Source: Nicotiana tabacum (taxonomy: Eukaryota > Streptophyta > Magnoliopsida > Solanales > Solanaceae). From it: a DNA stretch of 64,000 nucleotides. The stretch spans positions 72,665,519 through 72,729,518 of the forward strand of contig NC_134103.1 of assembly GCF_000715075.1 (NCBI RefSeq), read 5' to 3'. This document shows, piece by piece, positions 1-13,015 of the stretch. Below the pieces are notes generated by a model. It was not told the origin of the DNA. It ran no database searches and worked only from the letters and a program-made list of their open reading frames with translations. The stretch's first letter is position 1; every line of letters starts with the position of its first letter. The position numbers and the translations under genes are program-made.

Positions 1-345
1 TTTATAGGTGGAGTATCCCAATTATTTGTATATTTAATAAGGAAAAGCCAGAGATGACTTTTGAACCACCTTGAATTATGAGGATTCTCTATAGTTGTTA
101 AATCTTTTGGAGGTACCCCCACCTCTGGTATAGGTAGACATCACATTCATTATAGCTTGGAGCCTTATGTATCTTACCAATGACATTTTTCTTATCTCTT
201 TGTATCTAGATAAATTATCTATTTTTCAAGCTAGATTAGGGATGTATGCTAACTATATATAGCTCCCTCAAATCATCTGTACTATTGATTCTGGGAAATG
301 AATCTGAATGCGCAGTTGATTTATTTTTTAATAAAGATGACGATG
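1..345. other. AT-rich intergenic DNA, nothing recognised
   Basis: No coding frame with recognisable similarity, no RNA gene and no clear repeat structure was seen. A short open frame starting at 246 runs into the adjacent LINE/SINE tail and is not credible as a gene. Confidence 0.5.
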
Positions 346-480
346 ACGACAACAACAATAACAGCAACAAAAAAAAACTCAGTATAATTCCACGAGTGGG
401 GTCTGGGGAGGGTAGTGTGTACGCAGACCTTATTTGTGAAGATAAAAAGGTTGTTTCCGATAGATTCTCGGTTCAACGTT
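346..480 (-). mobile_element. 3' tail fragment of an RTE-type LINE or TS-type SINE
   Basis: Read on the minus strand, the segment contains GGTCTGCGTACACACTACCC and CCTCCCCAGACCCCACT and ends in an A/T-rich stretch with TTG repeats (plus strand CAA repeats at 346-370). The same module closes the LINE copy at 10076-10200 in this window. Tobacco TS SINEs and Solanaceae RTE LINEs are known to end in TTG repeats, so this short copy could be either. It is truncated and holds no coding sequence. Confidence 0.65.
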
Positions 481-1077
481 CAAGGAGTTGCAATTTTTCT
501 CTTCCCTATTAGACTACAAGACTCATTTCCCGTTTTCACTCATTTGATTTAAGACCATTAGCCAATGCTTGATTTTCTCTACATTCAAGCTTCTATGGAC
601 TCTACAACATCAAAGATTTTTCTGCTGCAAATAGTAATGTTCACTTAGCTCATTTTATTCAAATTTCAATCATGAATCACGAGACGATTTCTTAAAATTT
701 TGCAATCATAGTTGTCAATCTCATTATAACAAGTAACATCAAGTTAGAGATCTTATCCTTAAATTTGTGACATTTCTTAATTGCATGAAACTGATACAAG
801 TAGAGTAAATCTCAAAGAATAATTCTCAAAGGAACAACTCCACAGTCATATTTACACAAGATCAGATGAAAAATAGCATCTTGTCTGAAAATTTTATTAG
901 CAGAAAACTTAAAGAAAATAGCTCGGAATGTAACTCATAGTCAAAACATCTGTAACAAATTTTGACTTCCAAAACATGATGATTTCTAATTGTTGAAACA
1001 CTTTATGCTCTCAAAACTATCCTCATTCCTTTGAGTACAAACACAAAACAAAAAAAAATCTAAACCAGAATGCGAAA
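481..1077 (-). other. Non-coding stretch, possible leader of a Copia remnant
   Basis: No gene is visible. If the LTR call at 1090-1884 is right, this stretch is what follows its primer-binding site on the minus strand, that is, untranslated leader. No gag reading frame was found, so the element would be truncated here. Confidence 0.3.
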
Positions 1078-1087
1078 TCTGATACCA
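1078..1087 (-). other. Primer-binding site, initiator tRNA-Met type (candidate)
   Basis: The minus strand reads TGGTATCAGA, the usual Copia/Gypsy primer-binding sequence complementary to the 3' end of initiator methionine tRNA. It lies directly next to the proposed LTR end. Confidence 0.45.
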
Positions 1088-1089
1088 CT

Positions 1090-1884
1090 AGTTTACATTA
1101 CATAACAATAAAAAAATAGTAAATGCAACATTAAGGCAACAACATGAGATTCAGAATTTGAGAGGAAAAACTTTCAGATGAAACTGAGAAAAAAGCTATA
1201 CAAGCAAAATTAGAGTTCGGAAATTTGAAAAATTCGAAATGCAGACAAATTCCTCAAATATAAAAATGGTAGAAATCAGCAAACATTCAATGAAGTTTGC
1301 GGTTGAATACCTTTGCTGAAGAAGAAGATGTTGAGATTAAAAGATTAGTAAATGAAAAATGGAGGGAAGAAAGTGAAGGGAAAGTGAGCTCCCTTTTGCT
1401 TTGGAAATAGCAAGTGTCCCTCATTGGTGGTGGAAAGAAAAATGAATATGCTTATATTGAGAAAGCACTTCTCTTGGTGTTAAATGGGTTGGAAAGAAAG
1501 TAAGTCTCGCGTCGTCGTCGCTCGGCTTCGGCTTTGGTAAAAAAAGATTGATTGATTAATCTTTCTTTCAATTATTTAATTAATTAACGAAAAGTCAACC
1601 CGGAATAACCCAGGACCCGCGACCGGTCCATTTCTTTCCCGTATTATTTTAAATTAATTTCTCGAAATATTTTAAACAGAAACTGTTCCCGCCTGTTCTA
1701 ACAGACATGGTTGTTTCTGAAAGGTTGCAAACAGTGCCAGAAAATGGCAATAAATATGCCTTGATCCTAAAATTTTTCCAGTGTGTTTTACAACCTTCAA
1801 GTGGTTTGCTGTTTCACCGGCGTTTTTAGTACCGATACTCTCGTGAGTTAAATCGTTCTATCCTGTGAGGATAATATTCCAACA
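1090..1884 (-). mobile_element. Copia-like LTR (candidate), minus strand
   Basis: On the minus strand the stretch begins TGTTGGAATATTATCC, a typical LTR start, and stops immediately before a TGGTATCAGA primer-binding sequence. An AATATAAGC TATA-like motif lies about 430 bases into it, followed by a GC-rich segment (plus 1508-1540). The LTR end is not a clean CA, and no second LTR or gag was found in the window, so this is a partial element. It could also be another type of interspersed repeat. Confidence 0.45.
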
Positions 1885-2089
1885 CCTCGAGTACTTGAGG
1901 GTAATAATTTCCTTAAGGACACACTGTGCATTTAGTGGGCTCGATTTTATTCCGAAATATATTTTCAGGTTCTGCTTCTCATTATATACATTTCTGCTAT
2001 ACTACTGTTTTTTCTGTTTCTGGTTTTTCTTGTTACAGAAATATTACTATTTCTTTATATTATAGCATTACGGTTTGTCAAAGAAATTC

Positions 2090-2584
2090 AAAAATAGCCA
2101 GATTTATAAGTGGTCATTCAAAAATAGCTACAGTTTCAAAAATAATCGAAATTTAGTCACTTTTCATGTAAAGATAAATTTGAACGAAAATACTGTTCAA
2201 AATCCGAAAAATACTCCAGCATAATATACTGGAATTCCAGCATAAGTATACTGGAACTTCAGTATATTATACTGAAGTTCCAGTATACTTAGGCTGGAAC
2301 TCCAGTATATTACTCCAGTATAATATATTGGAGTTCCAACATAATTTACTGGAGTTCTAGCATAAGTATACTGGACTTCCAGCATAATATACTAGAGTTC
2401 CAGTATAATATACCGGTCCAGCATAATATGCTGGAAGTTCATACACAGGTGCACCGATATCTAGCATATTATGTTGGAACTTTCCGTGTTGCAATAAAAT
2501 AGTGGCTATTTTTCAATGACATTGCAAACGCTGGTTATTTTTGAATGACCAGTCCTAAAACTGGCTAGCCCGTACTATTTTTAT
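2090..2584. mobile_element. Non-autonomous inverted-repeat element with palindromic core
   Basis: Near-perfect terminal inverted repeats face each other: GGTCATTCAAAAATAGC at 2112-2128 and the complement of it at 2533-2550. Weaker similarity extends outwards to AGCCAG on both sides. The interior is almost wholly made of short palindromic tandem units (2205-2470). No coding capacity is visible. A target duplication could not be fixed. A foldback or MITE-type element is the best reading. Confidence 0.6.
2205..2470. repeat. Palindromic tandem repeat (CAGTATA / ACTGGAGTTCCAG units)
   Basis: About a dozen degenerate units of roughly 18-25 bases alternate TATACTGGAA-like and TTCCAGTATA-like halves, so almost any two neighbours can form a hairpin. 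Short minus-strand open frames across it only reflect the repeat period. Confidence 0.7.
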
Positions 2585-3581
2585 AACAATTAGCGTAAAG
2601 CCTAGAAATGAAGTTTCGTTCGTCAAAAGGGGGTGGGGGTGGTTTCTGATAGCGGACCAAGGGGGAATAACATTTTATTATTTATAAAAGCTTATACCTC
2701 GTATAAAATTTATATGGTACTCTCTGCTCAATTTTTTGCCCTTTTCTTTTTCATTGTATGTTAAATTAGGCAAATGGTCAAAACATGGGAATAAATATCT
2801 GAACCATAAGGACAGATTGACCCGACCGGACTCGGAGTTGGGATTAGTGGGCTCACCTTAGTTGGACGAGTTAGGCCCAAGACTAGCCCAGTTTTCACCC
2901 ATACGAGAAGGGAAATCGAAAACAAAAAAGATTGTGCACTCAATTGCTTAAACCAAAAAATTAGCCAATAATATATAATATGTGTGTGTAATAAGTGTAT
3001 AATTTATATATACCATCTAGAAAAATTATACAGCGAAATGCGACCGGCTATTTGTATAAAGATCCCGACAAGAAACTGGTGATCTGGTAAATAATTAAAA
3101 ATATTTACACAATTGGGTTACTTATTAGGCAATTATGTAGAAATATTTTGATAAATATGAGTAGTAATTAATAAAATCCGACCGAAAAATATAAGAACCG
3201 AGAAAAAAGATATAGTACTAAACATTTCCTTACTGATGAAACCTATTATTGCAACCGATTTATAATTTGATAAAATTAACTTGAAGTTTAAGCTTTTAAT
3301 TAGATGGCACTTGGCATAGGCTATATATATATGCAAAAATCACAACAAGAGTTTCACTGCTTGTTCTGAAAAAGAAAAAAACGTAGTGCATAAAGTATTT
3401 CGATTTCACGCAGGGTTCGAGTAATGACCACACTCTAAAAATTATTATAAGAGTACTTTCATTACTCATTAAGAAAAGTTTACAGATATCATATGAAATT
3501 AATTCAACTTTATACAGTCTACTGAAAATTGTAAAATAAACTAGATGAAGAAATAAAGAAAGAAGTCTTATCACCTTCTAT
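2585..3581. other. Intergenic DNA, nothing recognised
   Basis: AT-rich sequence with short spurious frames only. A G-rich run (AAAAGGGGGTGGGGGTGG) occurs near 2628-2642. No repeat family or gene could be assigned. Confidence 0.5.
3574..3581. repeat. Target-site duplication, left copy (CCTTCTAT)
   Basis: The octamer CCTTCTAT stands immediately left of the hAT-like element and is repeated exactly at 4565-4572. Eight-base duplications are the hallmark of hAT transposase insertions. Confidence 0.75.
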
Positions 3582-4564
3582 TAGGAGTGTACAAATAAAA
3601 CCGACAAACCGCACCAACCCGATAATTCGAGTCAAACCGAGAAAAAAAAAATGACTATGGTTTGGTTTGGTTTGATTTGGTTTGGTGTTGGACAGAAAAA
3701 AGACGACCATATTTGGTTTGATTTAGTTTGGTTTTAACTAAAAAAAGTCAAACCGAAACCAAACCAACCCGACATTATATGTATAGAAGTTTTAAATATA
3801 TTTAATACATACAAATAATTATGGTAGCTAGTGTAGTTTATAAATATTTCTTAAGTTTTTTCATAATTTTATCTTTTAACGTATTATTTCAAGCTTGAGC
3901 TTATAATTTTTGGATGCTCCAATAAGTTTTATAGTCCATAAATATTAGTACTCAAATAAATCCTAAACCAAAATCAAGTCAATACTAATGCTAATAAAAG
4001 ACATTCAATTCAATTGTACTATGAATGAAAATAGTGTTGGATATCTATTTTTTAGTTTTTCCATGGTTTAGATAAAATGTATAACTTATTTTTATTTTAG
4101 TGGTTGGTCGTGTAAATAATAGTACTTATTAGTCATAATTTTAAATTATGTTTGTTTTCATTATGGCTTATTAATAATATTTATTTTATGAGATTTTATT
4201 ATTTTTATTGTTTAATATTTTAGTACAATGTCATGACTCATCTCATCTCATATTTATGTTATTTTATTAAAAAATACTTTATATAGTTTTGTCTTACTAG
4301 GATTAAAGAAATATTTGGAGCACAAATTTTATGTTTTGTGCTATGAAGACTTTATGAAAAAGAAAACCGAAAAAACTCGAAAACCCAAAAAACTCGAGAA
4401 AAACCGAGATTAAAAAATCCGATTTTTATTGGTTTGGTTTGGTGTTTAGATTTAATAACCCGATACAATTGGTTTGGTTTGGTGTTTAGATTTAATAACC
4501 CGATACAATTGGTTTAGTTTGATAATTAGAAAATCCGACCCAACCCGACCCATATACACCCCTA
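3582..4564. mobile_element. Non-autonomous hAT-like transposon, 983 bp
   Basis: The element starts TAGGAGTGTACA and ends with the inverted partner TATACACCCCTA (10 of 12 terminal bases match). It is bracketed by a perfect 8-bp duplication CCTTCTAT. Sub-terminal regions are rich in GGTTTGGTTTGG and AACCGA/AACCCGA motifs in inverted arrangement (3600-3775 against 4365-4560), as in many plant hAT MITEs. No transposase frame is present, so it would have depended on an autonomous relative. Confidence 0.75.
4431..4510. repeat. 40-bp direct tandem duplication
   Basis: Two identical 40-base units (4431-4470 and 4471-4510), each starting GGTTTGGTTTGGTGTTTAGA, followed by a degenerate third start at 4511. 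They lie inside the right sub-terminal region of the hAT-like element. Confidence 0.85.
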
Positions 4565-4572
4565 CCTTCTAT
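4565..4572. repeat. Target-site duplication, right copy (CCTTCTAT)
   Basis: Exact copy of the octamer at 3574-3581, immediately right of the hAT-like element. Confidence 0.75.
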
Positions 4573-5521
4573 GATGTTCCGAATTTTTTTTGTCGAATTT
4601 AAGTCTTAATATCATTGACAAGAAAATTGTAAATGATAAAAAAATGTGAAGCAAAAGTTCATCTGATCTATTGTAAAAACTTATTGTACTCGACACAGAA
4701 TTTTGAAAGGAAATTAAAATGGTATAAGCTTTTTAAATTACTCCACAAACATCCGAGCAAAGGAGAAAAAAGAGGGGCAAACTATACTAATAAAAGTTGA
4801 GCAAATTACTCCACATTCAAATTGTTAATTACTTTATATATTTAAAATAATTAGCAATGAGAAATTTCCAAATATGATTAGACCTTGTAATCTGTAGAAA
4901 CGACATGAAAATAGAAAATTTGCTTTACATAAAATTGACAAAGTTAAAAAATATTTACAATGTAAGAAGCAACAAATGAATCAAGAATAGTTATAATTTT
5001 AAGCTCTGCATAAGAAATCTCATGAAGCAAAATGAGCTTTTCAAAATCAAAAGAAAAACAACTAAAAGAGAAATAAGAGAAGCGTGAATTTTTTGCTAAA
5101 ACAATTAAATAAAAAAGATGGAACAAATATTAAACCATGACCCTATTCTGGAATATTTCATTCTAATACTTGCAAGTTTTTTAAATTTTTATTAAGTGAA
5201 TTATTGATAAATTAAAATAATGTATATAAAATGATTTTAACAATCAGCATTTTCGATTTGTACATTAATATTTTTTTTTTCCATTAGGCACTTTTAGAAT
5301 TAAATTTTAATTTCTCCATCTCTAGACATACGTAATAGAAACAATATAAAAATAAAATAAGAAATGCAATTAATGCTCAATATTACTTTAAATTATCAGA
5401 AGTACATTGAGCTACAATCTTTTACCATTACAGATAGTGAAAAATATGAAACTCATAGCTTAAAAGGAAGTCCTCCCTTACATTATAAACCAAAAGAGAA
5501 ACAAAGAAAGAAAATGTTTTT
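4573..5521. other. AT-rich spacer downstream of CCoAOMT
   Basis: Very AT-rich sequence with many A and T runs. No gene, RNA or repeat family was recognised. It includes the 3' flank of the minus-strand CCoAOMT gene. Confidence 0.5.
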
Positions 5522-5527
5522 TTTATT
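5522..5527 (-). terminator. Possible polyadenylation signal of CCoAOMT
   Basis: Minus-strand AATAAA lies about 45 bases after the CCoAOMT stop codon. The surrounding sequence is AT-rich, so chance occurrence is possible. Confidence 0.3.
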
Positions 5528-5571
5528 TTATATATTTAGAAATAAAAAGAAACAAAAGAATATTGGAATGA

Positions 5572-8166
<2,595 letters not shown>

Positions 8167-8267
8167 TTCTTTGATGTTTTTTTGCTACTTTTCTCTCCTT
8201 TATTTATGCCAAAAAAAATTTCTGTTTGATCGTTGATTTCTATGTATTCTGGGGGTAGGAACCTACG

Positions 8268-8274
8268 TATATAT
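8268..8274 (-). promoter_or_regulatory. Candidate TATA box of CCoAOMT
   Basis: Minus-strand ATATATA lies about 100 bases before the ATG, which would give a 5' leader of roughly 70 bases. Further upstream, TTGAC W-box cores occur (minus strand near 8394, plus strand near 8338) together with a GCCAACCGG motif near 8366 that recalls AC elements of phenylpropanoid genes. Only the TATA position is moderately supported. Confidence 0.4.
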
Positions 8275-10075
8275 GGACACAAATGAGTCCGGTTTGGACC
8301 GGTTTATTAGTTATCTTCAGCTTACTGACTCTTGAGTCTTGACCTTTTTGTGCATGGACCGGCCGCCAACCGGGTCCGTGGTTGGAGAGTTTAGTCAACA
8401 GTGTGAGGCTATGTGTGGACCCCACTATTGTGGGACCAAAGGAAGTAGTTAAGGATCACTCTCAATCGTTAGATGATACCACGACAAACCACATTCAACG
8501 GCTGGATTAATTTATTTCAAAGACAGAGAGTAATAGATAATGGAAATATAATTAAGACAAGTAGTCTATTTGTTTTTATTTGGCCTTGATTAGGAAAAGA
8601 GAACTTTTATTAAAGTCATGCAGAAGTTGTTTTACTTTGTGAAATGTTTAAGAAAAATATAATCAGGCTTATTGTAGTGTTGTGGATATGTCAATTTAAT
8701 TAATAGATGAAAAATTAAAAAGAAAAGTTGCACAGTTAGAATTAGAATTAAAAATCAGGTGCATGTAATTCCTAAAAGATTGCACGTAATCTAACTATAT
8801 CCTTTTTAGGTTGTCAATTCATGTTTGGTGTATAACTTACTTAATTAACCTTTAAGAGACTTAAACTCTAAGTTTATAAAGACACCCTAATTGAGAAAAG
8901 ATCAAACATAGAGTGAAAGTAAATGGTAAGCTTATAACCTCCAATAATAAATAAAAAAATAGACTTAAGAAGTTCGGGAGAATTATGACAATATATTGAA
9001 ATTACCATTTAATAGTTGCAACTCTCACTCTTTAATCCCTACCCCAACCAAAAAATATATGAGTTTTTGGTTAAATATCATCATAGTTTATTTCTTCTTT
9101 TTCATTCATTGGTCCACCCTACCCCAACCAAAAAATATAAATATTAGAAGTATATCTAAAAAGATTGTATCCCAAGAAGTTTGGTGGGTGGGTGAGGAAA
9201 GCAATAGGGAACATTGGCATGTCTTTTAAGTAGGACGTGCACGCAAAAGGAAGTTAATTAAGTAGGGATGGTTCTTCATTTTCAAAGTTGGTGAGAGGTT
9301 GGTGCAAAGAATTTGGATCCACAAACATGTGTTGATAAGAATAAATACATAAACTAATATAACATGCATAGATACGAGGTTTTAGGCCTACATGTCCTTT
9401 TATAATGTTGAATTTAAGAAAATATTTTTTTTAGATCTTTTACGTGGAAAAGAAAGATCTCGTACATATAAAAGTAAATCTCTCATGTATAAAAAAAGAT
9501 AAGGTAATAAAACTAAAAACAAGTTTGTAAAAGTCCAAAAAACCAATTGAACCCATAGATAGTAGGTAAAATGGTGACCCATGACCACCATATATATACT
9601 CTTCTACTTTTTTTTTTCTTTGTTTTGTTACTTTGTTCTCTTTGTTGTCAGTTTTGATATTCTATGTTTCATCCCCGAATAATGAATAAGTAGTTTGATC
9701 ATTTTTATTTTTATTTTTTTAGTAAATGAATGGGAAATGCGGAGCAATATGTTGAATTATTATATTAAAAAAAATTGTAAATTATAGAACTTCTTATTCA
9801 AGTAGGAATATTTTAGTTTTTATAACTCCTTCTCTTAAATAAAAATAAAAATAGGGATTTGAAATGATACGAATTCCTCTCGTCTTGTTGTAGTCAACGG
9901 TCCAGGGGGCAAGGATAATGCTATGAAATCTTAGGGATCACGGACTCTAGCTACTTCTTTTTTGTTTTTGTGGTCAATGTGCATTAACATTGTAAAAATT
10001 TGACAGATCATCAATTAAAGTAATCAGTGGCGTACGGTAACATTTTAAGAAGTGAATAAATAAGCAAATTAATGT
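8275..10075. other. CCoAOMT upstream region and intergenic DNA
   Basis: The first 250 bases are comparatively GC-rich and probably hold the promoter of the minus-strand CCoAOMT gene. The rest is AT-rich without a recognisable gene. A short direct repeat (CCCCAACCAAAAAATATA near 9042 and 9123) is present. No RNA gene was seen. Confidence 0.5.
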
Positions 10076-11075
10076 AACAACAACAATAACAACAAACTCA
10101 GATTGATCCCAACAGGTGAAGTCTGGGGAGGGTAATTTGTACGCAGACCTTACCCCTACCTAATGTAGGTAGAGATGTTGTTTTCAATACACCCTCGGCT
10201 CAGGAAGGGCAAGAAGAAGAAGAAGGGGAAAGCAAGGAAGGAAGAAAGATGGAAGAAAAAAGAAAAAGGGAGAGATAAAGGATAAGTAGTACCAAATAAT
10301 AGCAACAGGGAATACAATACCTGAGGCGAACAAAACTACATAACGTAATAAAAATCTAAGAATATGAAGGGACATGCATGCTACTAAGACTATCGGTGAA
10401 CAACTATAAACCACTTACTAACCTTCTACCTTAATCCTCGACCTCCACACCCTCCTATCAAGGGTCATGTCCTCAGTGAGCTGAAGCAGCGACATGTCCT
10501 GCCTAATCACCTCTCCCCAGTACTTCTTAGGCCTACCTCGACCTCTTCTCAAACTTTCCAAAGCCAACCTCTCACACCTCCTAACATGAGTATCAATGCT
10601 TCTTCTCTTAACATGTCCGAACCATCTCAGCCTCGACTCCTGCATCTTGTTCTCTACGGAGGCTACTCCCACTCTATCTCGGATAGCTTCATTCTTAATC
10701 CTATCTCTCCTGGTACACCCACACATCCATCTCAGCATCCTCATCTCTGCTACTTTCATCTTCTGCGCGTGGGAGTTCTTGACTGGCCAATACTCAGCCC
10801 CATACAGCATAGCCGGTCGAACCATCACTCGATAAAACTTACCCTTAAGTCTTAGCGGCACATTCCTATCACACAAAACACCGGAAGCGAGCCTCCACTT
10901 CATCCATCCCGCTCCGATGCGATGCGCAACATCTTCGTCAATCTCCCCGTTACTCTGGATAATAAACCCGAGATACTTAAAACTCGCTCTCTTGGGGATA
11001 ACTTGAGCATCAAGCTTAACCTCTACGTTTGCATCATGGGTCCCGTCACTGAACTTGCACTCTAAGTATACTCTA
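10076..11075 (-). mobile_element. 5'-truncated RTE-type LINE
   Basis: On the minus strand the copy holds the C-terminal end of a non-LTR reverse transcriptase frame, a pyrimidine-rich 3' untranslated region (10205-10417), the conserved module GGTCTGCGTACAAATTACCC and a terminal TTG repeat (10076-10095 on plus as CAA). The 5' break is near 11065-11080, next to a MITE. 5' truncation is the normal outcome of target-primed reverse transcription. Confidence 0.85.
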
Positions 11076-11080
11076 ACAAC
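10418..11080 (-). pseudogene. LINE reverse transcriptase, C-terminal fragment
   Basis: About 220 residues remain open and end in [10 protein letters not shown]. Visible family landmarks are [64 protein letters not shown] and [18 protein letters not shown]. This is the region following the catalytic RT palm in RTE-clade LINEs; the endonuclease and the catalytic core are absent. The open frame runs on into the neighbouring MITE up to 11113, but those first residues are not part of the LINE. Confidence 0.85.
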
Positions 11081-11103
11081 TTCATACTTGTAATTAAATT
11101 TTA

Positions 11104-11352
11104 CTCCCTCCATTCCAATTTATGTGAACCTGTTTGATTGGGCACGGAGTTTAAGAAAAAATGAATACTTTTGGAATTAGTGGTCCTAAACAATTCAAAA
11201 AGGGTTCGAGAGTATTTGTGTGGTTATAAAAGCTTCTCATTAAGGGTATAATTGTAAGTTTAAGCAAAAATATTTCCAAATTCAGAAAGGGATCATTCTT
11301 TTTGGAACGCACCAAAAAGGAAATAGATTCACATAAACCGGAACGAAGATAG
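11104..11352. mobile_element. Stowaway-like MITE, 249 bp
   Basis: The left end CTCCCTCCATTCCAATTTAT and the right end, whose complement is CTATCTTCGTTCCGGTTTAT, form the TIRs. TA dinucleotides at 11102-11103 and 11353-11354 are the expected target duplication. No coding sequence. It abuts the truncated LINE. Confidence 0.8.
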
Positions 11353-11354
11353 TA

Positions 11355-11927
11355 GATTTTAAGGCGTTTTGACCCATTAGTTTAGTTGGAGTATATTATA
11401 TTATCTTAGAAGAGGTCAGAGGTTTGACCATGTACAACCTCCATTATTTTTTACAAAGAGGCTCAAAATTAACCTAGCTATAACATTATGTAACCTAGCC
11501 ATAACAATATATATGTAACTATTTACAATAAGTCTTACTTTATCGAGAAAGTAAAGTAAATAGTAAAAAGGAACAGATAAAAAACGCACTATTAGTGTAG
11601 CGATTATTTACAGCCTAGAGCTAAATGCGTTAATTTAATTTATCTAAGTCACTCAATATCTTAGCAGTTCTAATTTTGTTGCTGCTCATGATCCAATGGA
11701 AATTTATGAGCAAAGTTTGGCTCCTGTCTTATCAAATGTCTCCAAATATACGAAGTCTACAAAGTTAAATATTAGGTTTAATTTGCAGAGTAGTTTTAGG
11801 AGTGTTTGTCTTTTTTGATAGCATATTTGCGCTCTTTATATCTCAACCGAAAGCGCTTGGCTATAACTTTTGACCATACGTAATTATTATACCTATACCT
11901 ACTAAGAGATACTTGAGCAAAATTTTG
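11355..11927. other. Intergenic DNA, nothing recognised
   Basis: AT-rich sequence. A short imperfect direct repeat (AACCTAGCTATAACA / AACCTAGCCATAACA near 11472 and 11492) is the only structure noted. Confidence 0.5.
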
Positions 11928-13015
11928 GGTGCGTTTGGTATGGAGGAAAATTTTCTGAAAAATATTTTCAATTTTGTCTTTGTTGGTTGGTTAATTAAAT
12001 GTTGAGGAAAGCATTTTTTTCTTGAGAAAACAAGTTTCGAACAAATCAGAAAATGGTTTTCCTCGTGGGAATAGGGAAAATAAATTTCATAATGTCGATT
12101 ATCACCAACACGTACCCCAACCGCCTTCACCCCAGCCCACCCTCGAACACCCAACCCACCTCTTGCCTCTCCCTCCTCGGTCCTCGCTCTTAGGGATGGG
12201 CGTTCGGGCAATTTGGATTGGATATAAAAATTTCGATTTGAATTTTCAGTTTTTTGATTGAAGATATGAAAATTCCAATCTAAATAAGCTCGGGTTGGAT
12301 CGATTTTTTAAGTTTGGTTTTGGATTAATCGATTTGAATATTTCGAATTTTCGGTTTTGATCCTATAAGTTGAGATGTTTCTTCTTCTTACAAAAATGAA
12401 CATACAAATGAAGTATTCATACTAAATTGCCTAAAAAGTCCCTCATTCTCACCGCAATCAACCAAATAAAGTATTCAAGTAATGAAATTCATCATCAAAA
12501 AAATTCAACAGAAACATTAATAAGGCTGATAAGAATTAACGATAGTAAACCCATGTCCATATATAAAATATTTTGACAGTAAATTAATATTAAACATATG
12601 AGATAATGTCCAATAGGTAGAGTATTAGACTTATTACTATTTGTATATGGATAATAGACTAAATACTTAGTATACATTTTTTGAATTTTCGGATATCCAA
12701 ACATCTAAAGTACCAAATTCAACATCCAATTCGAAATTCAAAAAATTTAAAATTAAATCTGAAATTCAATCCGACGTATCCAAATCAAAAATTCAAAAAA
12801 TTCAAATTTCGATTTGAGTTTTGAGTTTGCCCATCACTACTCGCTCCTCAACCCCCGTCCTCACACCCTAACCCCATATCCTTCCACCCTCACCCCAAAC
12901 CTCAATCCACTCCCTTAATGTTCCCATATAATATATAAATGCTCTTGAGATAATATTTTTTGCATACTTATCAAATAAACATTAAAAAATGAGTAAGAAA
13001 ATTAGTACTTATTTT
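11928..13015. mobile_element. TIR element relic interrupted by a hAT-like insertion
   Basis: The left end GGGTGCGTTTGGTATGG matches the terminal repeats of the element at 13016-13703, and both have GAAAATATTTTC-type sub-terminal sequence and an interior of C- or G-rich plus AT-rich blocks. The interior is broken by another element at 12191-12839. A convincing right terminus was not found. Confidence 0.4.
12191..12839. mobile_element. Non-autonomous hAT-like transposon, 649 bp, nested
   Basis: It begins TAGGGATGGGC and ends GCCCATCACTA (complement TAGTGATGGGC; 10 of 11 match). The flanking octamers are CTCGCTCT (12183-12190) and CTCGCTCC (12840-12847), an 8-bp duplication with one mismatch. 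The interior repeats words such as GAATTTTC, AATTCAAAAAATT and TCGATTTGA in both orientations. No transposase. Confidence 0.7.

Noticed and set aside
1078..1087. tRNA gene, suggested by TGGTATCAGA-type sequences here and at 15937 and 51089
   Set aside because: Only 10-13 bases complementary to a tRNA end are present, always next to LTR ends; they are primer-binding sites.
1865..2156. Hydrophobic short open frames (66 and 76 codons)
   Set aside because: They lie in AT-rich DNA at the edge of the Copia-like LTR and the foldback element, with no similarity or gene context.
10586..10855. Plus-strand open frames of about 80-89 codons
   Set aside because: They are shadows of the minus-strand LINE reverse transcriptase fragment.
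11861..12261. Minus- and plus-strand frames of 79-116 codons
   Set aside because: They cross the termini of two transposable elements (11928 and 12191) and overlap each other; no conserved motif.
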